62,906 nt of DNA from Stentor coeruleus (taxonomy: Eukaryota; Ciliophora; Heterotrichea; Heterotrichida; Stentoridae). A program made the position numbers and the translations under genes. Positions 23,785 to 32,245 of the stretch are shown here, one piece after another. The notes under the pieces were generated by a model. That model did no database searches. It had not been told where the DNA came from and saw only the letters and a program-made list of their open reading frames with translations. The DNA lies in contig MPUH01000351.1 in assembly GCA_001970955.1 (NCBI GenBank), positions 1-62,906 of the forward strand, given 5' to 3'. Numbering within the stretch: the first letter of the stretch is position 1; each line of letters starts with the position of its first letter.

Positions 23785-26700
23785 TAATTTTATTATACGG
23801 ATTTGCTTAATAAAATGTGTATGTCAGAAATAAAAAAAAACATACAGTGAGCAGATTTTTTTAATAAAATTGATTAAATTTGAACTTTTCGGAAGTTTAA
23901 AAATATGTTTAGTATCTTGATTTTTGTCAAAAGTATACTTATTATGAGATCGAAAATATTTATTTGTGTTGGAGAGGTCAAACTATATTAGATTGAAGAT
24001 TATTTTATAAATTGTAATATAATCATATTCGGAGTATATTGATAGAGATGTTGAAAATGTATTTTTTGATGGTTTTCTTACAAAAACTTGTATTTCATAT
24101 AATATATAATTGGTATAAATTTCCCTTTGAATATTACTTAAAGATTCCTAGGTCGCATAAAACCTTAAAAATTCTATAAATATCTACACAATGAATTCAT
24201 AAAATCTCAAATAAGATCATACCCTATACACAAAGAAACTAAAATTTCAAAGTACAACATATCAGGAGATTTATATTATGTATTATCAAATACTATATAT
24301 CCCAAGGAATAATTTGTTTTAATATATATTATTTTATCTTTAGAATTGCTTTTAAGGAATCAAAAATATTGATAATAATCCTTCCAAACTATATTTTACA
24401 ATTAACAATTGCATGATTTTCAACTAGTTATATATGATTTTTATATAATGATAAAGAAATATTCATTCTTTAGTAATTCGGACATTTCTTTATACATTGG
24501 AAGATGTTTTGTATGTATTGTTTTCTAAATCTAAGCAGGATCTTTTTGGCATAAACCAATTTAGCTTTAGTGTCTTGTTAATTATTATTCATAAAGCTAA
24601 ATTTTTATTACAAATTGATTCATAGCTCTTTTAGGCATTCCATAATAAAGTCGATGTTTTTATAACCCACTTCCTATATCGTATAAACCATCATAAGCTT
24701 ATCAAATAGATTTGGTCTACCCTTCCTAATATTCCAAAGTACTTTTTCCCTAGTTTTTTTATATGAAATCATGATCTTTTATTCAAATTTTACCTAAGAA
24801 CTATATGTCTAAAATTTGATATAAAAAATAATCTAAACTTACCTTATATACAATTTCATATCACTAGTGTTATGAAAATCCTGGATTTTGCATTATTTGC
24901 AAACTGAAAATCTAACTTACTTTGTTTATCGATGAGGAATATATTAATTAATATATCAATTTTCTTAATAAAAGTATTTGAGAAGACTTAGGGAAAATAA
25001 TCGCTTGACTGATAAAAAAATATCAAATCCTTTTGCATTTTGATTTGACTATAGTTTAGAAGATTTTATTCTGAAATTCTAACAAAATTTTATCTAAAAA
25101 AACATTTTATTATATGGGTTTTGTGAATTACAAAAATACTCTTAAGACAAGTTTTATTGTTTTCAACTGAAAATAGTATATAAAAGTTTTTTTTACCTTT
25201 AAGATTTTTAAAGAATTCTTTTATTAAAAGAAATTCGTTTTTTATTAATCATCGCATTTGTTAGTGTATTTCATCTTTTATTAAATAATTTTTTTATAGC
25301 TTAAGCTATGCAAATGATATTTATATATGCAAAAGACATATCGGGTTTTAAAGTATTATAAAAATATATTATGATAGTAGTTAGAAAAGGCAATTTTGAC
25401 AAATATACTTGAGAAAAATTTTAGCCTTTCAAAAATATTTTAAGGTATATATGTCTATATCATTTTCCACTTTCTCCTAATCTAACTCTGTCAAGAAATA
25501 TTTATATAAATATTCTTATATTCATTCTAAAATCTTTAGTATCTCATTCAAAACCTTATATATAACCTTGTATATAGCCCATATTCTCTTCCATTTACTG
25601 TAAATTATAATTTGCACTTACAAGCTCGTATATTCTCTTATAAAAATATAGTAAACATTACTTTTTGTCATATTTATATCTTTATATTATAATTTAAAAC
25701 CTTCAGTCATATTTGTTTAGCATATTATCTCTCAAGCCTACTAATTCAGACTAGATTTTTCAATTGAATTTACTAAAATGATTGCATCTTCCATTTATTC
25801 ACACACAATATTTTTCTAGCCAATTCAAAATAATCGTCTTAAAAATTTATGACTTAAATATTAGAAAAACTTTATAAAACCTTAACCTACATTAGAATGC
25901 ACAAACAAAATTCTTGCTAAATAAAGCATAACTTGTAGAATATTAGTTTATAATAGTTCTTCTGTTCTACAATTATTTGCCATACTTTTCAAAAATTTCA
26001 CGAAAAAATATAACTAAAAAAATTGTATAAACCCACCATTTATCTTATATGTTATATAGTAGGTTATGGAACTAAAGACAGTTTTTTGGGTATTTTGACT
26101 ATATTTAGTGTTGGGTTAATAGAAAGAAATAATAAGCCGAGATATTCTGGATAAAAAAGATATTTATAATTTGAATATAAGTTTATAATTTTATTAAAGG
26201 AATCTTCCCTTTCATGCTTAGTTTTTATTCAGACCCACATAGTGAATAGTTTCGTTTTGAAAGCTAACCTAAAGGTTATTTTGTTGTAGAATATCCTAAA
26301 TCTTTTCAAGAGTCAGAAAGGCTTGATTCAAAGCATTTTTTTAAGATTATAATTTTCAAGTTCATTTACAGGCTTTAGGATAGTCTCTGAAAGCTACTAC
26401 TCAAGCAAAAATGCAATTGTAATCTTTTGAACTATATATACATAGAATAAAGCTAACCCAAAAGGATTTAAGCTGGGTTCCTCTGAAGAGAGCAATCCAT
26501 TTTTCCTGGCTGTAATTAAGCATAAAAGGTCAAGAATATTTTGTTTTGATGATTGTTTAAGGTTAAATTCAAAAATACTTTTATAAGAGTTAATATAGAT
26601 TTTCGCTTTTCAAATAATGATTTTATTCTTGCCATATACAAGATTTTATAATGATAACCTTTAATTTTATATTTTATATCCTATAACTTACTAAATATAT

Positions 26701-27327
26701 TCAGTATCACTTTGTTATCCTATCGCTATCTTTTTATAGTAATTAATATAATAAAAGCTAATATTTCATTATTTCTTACTGATTATATATGTAGCAGACT
26801 TATATATGTGATATAATTCGTATATAAAATGGTTACATTTAATATTCAAATGCATAATCTGATATTCGATAGAAATTACTCTACTGCATCGGACAAGCTC
26901 TTTTCACATAAAGCTTCTATGCAAATTTAACAAAAAGTTTTGTGTATCACAATGATCAGTTAAAATAATCATTTTAATGAAGTGTTTAGCTCAAGCATAA
27001 TGATTTCGACTTAGAATTTGAAAAACCTTAAAGAAATCAAAAAATATGCTGCAACTCTTATAGTTTTATATTTTATAGTGCTAGGAAAAATGTCTTCCAC
27101 GATATATCTGATTTAATTTTAAAGCTATTATTCTAATATTAATCTCAAAAATCGACTACTATTATTAACAAAATATCACTTTAATGCTTGATAAATATAC
27201 TTTAATAAAAAAATCTATATATAAAATCATCCTAATTATCATTTGAATTTCCTAAGATATAATTATTTATTATTTACCGAAAATATACAAACAAATAGCA
27301 CTAGATATTAAACTTCATTTTATTATT
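23785..27327. other. 3.5-kb gene-poor AT-rich region between the two Myb paralogs
   Basis: No ORF of note on either strand. The right half contains blocks similar to the 20.3-23.1 kb region (25981-26041 and 26461-26516), which suggests that the whole Myb unit and its downstream DNA were duplicated. No tRNA-like cloverleaf or recognisable RNA was found by eye. Confidence 0.5.
25981..26041. repeat. Conserved non-coding block A, copy 2
   Basis: Partner of 21851-21912, at an offset of about 4.13 kb. A second pair, ATCCATTTTTCCTGGCTGTAAT at 26494-26516 with 22327-22349, has an offset of about 4.17 kb. Confidence 0.7.
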
Positions 27328-27990
27328 CTAATCCCATAAAATAGTTTGATCTATATAAATTTCAGGTTCATTTGAGAACTCATTCATTTCATACAGTTCA
27401 AAGCTGCCAAATTCTAATGAATGTTCATCATCATTAATACTTGTTGTAAGGGTCAAGCCGTTTAATCTTCGTATTTTTTCAATGCTGTCTCTCGAGAGCT
27501 TCCTTTGCTTGAAAAAACTTTTGGGATATGATTTATGGGATAAGAGTATTTCACGTATTTCAGGAATTTTTATCACTTCATCAATAGGTCCTTTGATTTG
27601 CTCTTCATCAATTTTTCCATTGTTAAACCTTCTGATATTTCTTCTGATAGTGGAGTAATAGAAATTTTTTATAGAACTCTTCGACTTACCTGGGAAAAAA
27701 GCTGAAATTTTTGACCACTTGTTTCCAATACTTGACTGAACTTCAAAAATCAGCTTTATTTGAGATTCTGTCCACTCTTTGTGATTTGCATTACACTTTA
27801 AAAAGTTGTTCCATCTTTCTCTACACTGTTTTGCTGTCCTTTTCTTGTTTATTTTCTGTGAAACTTCATCTGCAATTTTTTCCCAGTTTTTCCCGTTGTA
27901 TTTATTTGCTGATTCCGTCAATGCATTATCATCCTATATAGGATTTACTTCGACTTTCCATATCTTTCTATATCTCTGTGAAACTTCCAT
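27328..27990 (-). CDS. R2R3 Myb-like protein, copy 2, two exons
   Basis: 215 aa, paralog of the gene at 23.1 kb in the same orientation. Exon 1 (27990-27949) encodes MEVSQRYRKIWKVE; a 15-nt intron (27934-27948) leads to DDNALTESANKYNGKNWEKI. R2 is KIWKVEDDNAL...NWEKIADEVS...AKQCRERWNNFLKCN. R3 is HKEWTESQIKLIFEVQSSIGNKWSKISAFFPGKSKSSIKNFYYSTIRRN. The block RRFNNGKIDEEQIKGPID and the ending YIDQTILWD are shared with copy 1; the middle (SHKSYPKSFFKQRKLSRDSI) has diverged. Intron position is conserved while length differs by one base. Probable nuclear regulator; target unknown. Confidence 0.88.
27934..27948 (-). other. 15-nt intron in Myb copy 2
   Basis: GTAAATCCTATATAG on the minus strand, between KIWKVE and DDNAL; orthologous in position to the copy 1 intron. 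Confidence 0.88.
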
Positions 27991-28636
27991 TAAAATTATA
28001 TAATAATTTACTAACTTACCTTATAATTTGGTAATAAAAAAACAATGAGAAAGATGTATAGAATATAATTTAGATATAAGATTTCGATAAATTTTAATAA
28101 GTGGTATACAAGTTTATCAAAAAAACAACATTATATTAGTAATAAATTCGAAACCATTTTCTTTTAAAATATAATTTTATATGCCTTGAGTCCATTTACA
28201 TAATTTTTAGAAAATAATCAATTTTAGCTTTGCCTGTAAACTGACATGCGCATTTAATGTTTATTTTATTGATAAAATATTTTACAATTAGTAAAATATC
28301 AGCTAAAAGACTTGGAGTTATTTTGGTGATTATTGATGTGTTTATAAGAGACACATTATAATGATTTTAATATTTCAAACATTTTAGTGTATAATATAAA
28401 TCTAATGATATTGTAAAATTCTTAAAAGAGTTTGATTTATATATTGCATTACATTTATGATTTTTAGAGTACATGCATTTATATATAAATTTTTAAATTT
28501 AAAGGAAAAATCAGTGAAAATTTTCTGGAACAAAAGTGGAAAGTCAAAATTCAAACATATATCTTAAGAAAAATCAGTTAATCTAGTTAGAAGAATTTAT
28601 ATATAGTTTAATTTATAAATTTCAACATTAAAAAAA

Positions 28637-28729
28637 ATATATACTCTATTTATATTCTTCTAATTTCCGTTTATTTAGATTANATATATACTCTATTTAT
28701 ATTCTTCTAATTTCCGTTTATTTAGATTA
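28637..28729. repeat. Assembly artefact: 46-bp duplicate around N (28683)
   Basis: 28637-28682 and 28684-28729 are identical (ATATATACTCTATTTATATT...TTTAGATTA) with N between. Confidence 0.85.
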
Positions 28730-28792
28730 GTAAATTAATCATGCTCATTTTAAAGGATAAAAAATTATAAACTCTATATAATTTGTGTATAA

Positions 28793-28984
28793 AAAATAGT
28801 TTGGATTATTTATATGAATTGATTATTCTGAATTGATAGCCAGTTTATTTGATGTAATTTATAAAAATATTATCTTTTTTAACTATGATAAGTCATAGTT
28901 TTATTGAATTAAAATAGTTTGGATTATTTATATGAATTGATTATTCTGAATTGATAGCCAGTTTATTTGATGTAATCTATAAAT
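28793..28984. repeat. 74-bp direct repeat pair with 44-bp spacer
   Basis: 28793-28866 and 28911-28984 share AAAATAGTTTGGATTATTTA and the following bases through GATGTAATyTATAAA, differing by one or two bases. There is no N between them, so they are likely real. Confidence 0.85.
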
Positions 28985-29149
28985 ACATCAAAAATGATAA
29001 ATAAAGTCAACATTTTTATAAGTTTGATTGTAAACGAATGATTATCTTAGATTCTCAACATCTTAATACTAAATTCAAACAAAAGTTCAAATAAGTTTGT
29101 ATCAACCATAAATCAAGTATAAATATAAGATATGTTAATCGTAATTGTT

Positions 29150-29221
29150 GGTTCTATAGTGTAGCGGTTATCACATAGGACTCTGAATCCTGTAACCCGA
29201 GTTCAAATCTCGGTAGAACCT
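29150..29221 (+). tRNA. tRNA-Gln (anticodon CUG)
   Basis: The acceptor stem GGTTCTA pairs with TAGAACC (7 bp). The anticodon loop CTCTGAA at 29181-29187 carries CTG at 29183-29185, in the stem TAGGA/TCCTG. The T arm is CCGAG-TTCAAAT-CTCGG. No intron; CCA is not encoded. It matches the eukaryotic tRNA-Gln pattern. Internal A box (TAGTGTAGCGG) and B box (AGTTCAAATCT) are present. It decodes CAG and is not a UAA/UAG suppressor tRNA, in line with the standard code. Confidence 0.97.
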
Positions 29222-29227
29222 TTTTTT
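29221..29227 (+). terminator. RNA polymerase III terminator of tRNA-Gln
   Basis: A run of seven T directly after the acceptor stem. Confidence 0.8.
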
Positions 29228-29262
29228 CATTATTTTTCTTGATGCTGTTCCTCAGGTTAAAA

Positions 29263-30664
29263 ATGATTGAAAATGAAGTCAATCGCTTGCTTATGCTGGC
29301 AGGTTGTTATGGTTTACAAATGACCCCAGTTCCCCCAGCATCTTATACTCATATTCCATTATCGCTTATTCCAACTAGATTCCCTTCAACAAATTTTAGA
29401 GATCTCATAGAAAAAACTCCACTTCACAATTTGCTTATGTTTAAAGTTAGTAGAAATACTCAATACATGAGTAAATGTTTAGAAGAAGTTTGCAAAATCG
29501 ATAATTTTACTAAAAAACTTGTAGAAATTTCAATAAAAGCTCATTCATCAAAATTTTATCAAAACATATTTTTAGGTTTGACTAGAAATGATTTTATGTT
29601 TGATGAAAACTGTGAAAAGTTTCTTCAAGCTGAATATAATAGTATTGCCGCTTCTTTTGTTTCATTAGGAACAAAGATTGTGAAATTTCATCAGCATATT
29701 TTATCAAATTATTCGAGTTTATTTGAAGATTGTCCAAATTCGGTTCTTGAAAANAAATTATTCGAGTTTATTTGAAGATTGTCCAAATTCGGTTCTTGAA
29801 AATAATGCGTTGAAAAATTTTGTTAGAGGAATGAAACTAGCTTGTGACTTGTATGAAGGGCCGAAAAGAGTCCTTTTTGTTGTTATTGAAGATGAGAAAA
29901 ATTTATTTGATCAAACTTTTTTAGAAGTCGAACTATGGGAAAATTGGTAAGATATAAAAAGGAATATACCTGTAGTAAGGGCTAGTCTTAAACAAATAAA
30001 CGAGAACGGTGAAATTGGTGAAAATGGTGAATTGCGCTATAAAGGTTTAGAAATAAGCCTAGTCTATTTCCGTTCTGGTTACATCCCTGATCATTATCCA
30101 TCTTCATCAGAATGGTCAGCTCGTGAACTTATAGAAATAAGCAAGGCAATTAAATGTCCAAATATCGATTTCCACATTTCCGGCTGCAAAAAAATCCAAC
30201 AATGTTTAAGCCAAGACATGAGTTTATTTATAGATTCTTCTTCTGAGCTTAGTGAAAATACTACAGAAATCTATGATTTTTCTAGTATAAGTCCTGAATT
30301 AGAAGAAAGAGTTAGGCAAAATCCACATGATTGGGTATTGAAACCTCAAAGAGAAGGAGGTGGGAATAATACTTATGGTCCGGATATATTGCCAGTTTTA
30401 GATAAACATGAAGGGTTGAAGGATTTTATATTGATGAAAATGATAAAATGCAAAGAAAATGATAGTTTTATGGTCAGACAAGGTGTTTTGAAGAAAATGA
30501 GGACTGTTTCTGAAGTTGGGATGTTTGGTTTGATAGTGGGAAGAGGAGATGAAATATTGGTAAATGAATATTCTGGGTACCTTATTAGGACGAAATCTAA
30601 GGAATCTAATGAAGGAGGGGTTGCTGCAGGATATGCGGTTATTGACTCAGCTTCATTAATTTAA
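29263..30664 (+). CDS. GSS: Glutathione synthetase (eukaryotic GSS), two exons
   Basis: 445 aa after removing the assembly duplicate (29754-29802) and a 15-nt intron (29947-29961). Joins gamma-glutamylcysteine and glycine with ATP in the cytosol. Recognisable: LPHNLLM-like N-terminal helix region (TPLHNLLMFKVSRNTQYM), VVRASLKQI, LEISLVYFRSGYIPDHYPS, NPHDWVLKPQREGGGNNTYG (about 335-350) and the Gly-rich lid EGGVAAGYAVIDS (about 430-442). The Trp codon in ELWEN-W is split by the intron. Start: ATG 29263 fits the family; an in-frame ATG at 29242 would add seven residues. Only 41 bp separate the tRNA 3' end from ATG 29263, so the promoter must be very short or overlap the tRNA gene. Confidence 0.93.
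29706..29802. repeat. Assembly artefact: 48-bp duplicate around N (29754)
   Basis: 29706-29753 and 29755-29802 are identical and lie in the GSS coding region. Removing one copy restores the frame (SVLE joined to NNALKNFV). Confidence 0.9.
29947..29961 (+). other. 15-nt intron in GSS
   Basis: GTAAGATATAAAAAG. It splits the Trp codon TG|G; retention gives TAA. Its 3' end, AAAAAG, is the least typical of the nine. Confidence 0.85.
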
Positions 30665-30868
30665 GTTTATTATGTTTTTTGATGTGTTTGATAATACCCA
30701 TGTTTAAGTTAATTTTTATACTTAAAATCACAATTTCTAATCTAAAACCATCCATTAAATCTTAATTTTCTTTAAAAACCCTAAACTCTATTCAAAAAAA
30801 AAACATGTTTTCTTTTTCTGCTTTATCAAGTATTTTATTTTCATATTACATCCTTATCATATTTTCCT

Positions 30869-32101
30869 ATGCAAATGAATAAGAACAAATACTCAATGAA
30901 ACCTATGCCAAGCCGTGGTTACTACGTAGGTCGAAGCAATTCTCATTTAAACTTTTCTAACATCACATCTAGAAACCCTACTGAAAAATCAGTTAAAGAC
31001 ACTTTAGGACAAGAAAAAGAATATGAAAGTATAGCTGAAGAAGCTGCAATACAAAACATACAAAGCCCTATTGTAAGAAGAGATAAATCTGTTGATTGCT
31101 TAAAAGATACTTTTACAACTGGGAATTCTTATGCTGTTCTGTATAAACAAAAAATTATACAATTAGAAACTGATTTAGATAGGGTTAGACAAGAATATTT
31201 GAGGATACTTGAAGATAAGGTTTTGATTGAAAAAGAAGTTATATGCTATAAGCAAAGAGTAAGGGTATTGGAAGAGAAAATGTGTGTGGATGAACTCAAA
31301 GCGAATTCAGTTGATGATCTAAATAATCAGTTAAAAATGCAAAAATCCAAGTGCGAAAATCTAACAAAAAAGCATGAAGAAGCGACAAAAAAATTCAATG
31401 ACTTATGCAAAATAGTAGAAGTAGAAAGAGACAATTTAGATAAAGTACAAAAAACATATGAAGACCGCATATTTAAACTAAATAAAGACAACATCGCCCT
31501 AAAAACTGAAATGAGTTTCAAAGACCAGTTCTGTGAAAAGCTCCAAGAAGAACTTAATCATATGAAATCCTTATCAAAAACCCACTACGAAAACAAAACC
31601 GTTAAGGCCCTTTCTTATATAATCCTATCAAAAGACACGAAAAAACCTATAGACCCAACTGTAAAACTCAAAGAATTGGAATCTGAATATGAAAAACTAG
31701 TAAATGATTACAATATTTTACTATCAAAATATAAAGCCTATAAAAAATTCACAAATTCTCTTATAAACCTTATAAAAGCTAAAAATCATCAAGAAGCACT
31801 TGAATTTATCGAATTAGCCAACCCAGAAAATAACCCAAATTCTGTTATAAATCATAGTAAAAGCTCAACAATGAGCACTTCACCTATGAAAACAGAAGGT
31901 AATGAGACTGACGTGAATAATTTGTTGAATATTATTTCTGGGCTTGAACAAAAAGTTGAGAGTTTGAAGATCAAATTAGAAGTTGGGCATAGTGAAAAAG
32001 ATATGCTGGCGTTTATACAATGCCAAGCTTCTGTTATTGAAGATTATTTGAATGAAGACTCAGAAATTAGCCAAATCAACTCTTCTTTATTTTCTTTTTA
32101 A
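30869..32101 (+). CDS. Coiled-coil protein of unknown function
   Basis: 410 aa, not recognised. Residues 1-85 are basic, Ser/Asn-rich and unstructured. Residues about 95-245 and 265-310 have strong heptad character (YKQKIIQLETDLDRVRQEYL, CYKQRVRVLEEKM, KLKELESEYEKLVNDYNILL), with a short coil at about 350-380. No membrane segment. A structural cytoskeletal or basal-body component is plausible for a ciliate, by composition only. The upstream 200 bp is G-poor like other 5' flanks. Confidence 0.82.
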   Translation: MQMNKNKYSMKPMPSRGYYVGRSNSHLNFSNITSRNPTEKSVKDTLGQEKEYESIAEEAAIQNIQSPIVRRDKSVDCLKDTFTTGNSYAVLYKQKIIQLETDLDRVRQEYLRILEDKVLIEKEVICYKQRVRVLEEKMCVDELKANSVDDLNNQLKMQKSKCENLTKKHEEATKKFNDLCKIVEVERDNLDKVQKTYEDRIFKLNKDNIALKTEMSFKDQFCEKLQEELNHMKSLSKTHYENKTVKALSYIILSKDTKKPIDPTVKLKELESEYEKLVNDYNILLSKYKAYKKFTNSLINLIKAKNHQEALEFIELANPENNPNSVINHSKSSTMSTSPMKTEGNETDVNNLLNIISGLEQKVESLKIKLEVGHSEKDMLAFIQCQASVIEDYLNEDSEISQINSSLFSF

Positions 32102-32245
32102 TATAGGATTAAGGATGTAATGTAAGCTATTTAAGAGTTTAATACATGTTGTAAATGATAATAATACTAAAGTGTTATATACAAAAATTTCTAACACCCT
32201 ATTAAAATTTATTATCACAACTTTCTATAATAATCTTATTCTTAT

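Larger units (their letters stand above)
27991..29149. other. 1.16-kb intergenic region with direct repeats
   Basis: It contains an assembly duplicate at N 28683 and a separate 74-bp direct repeat (28793-28866 and 28911-28984). Very AT-rich; no ORF seen. It ends at the tRNA gene. Confidence 0.5.

Noticed and set aside
20274..27327. Transposon or insertion element in the gene-poor island
   Set aside because: No transposase or reverse-transcriptase-like frame, no terminal inverted repeats and no target-site duplications found by eye.
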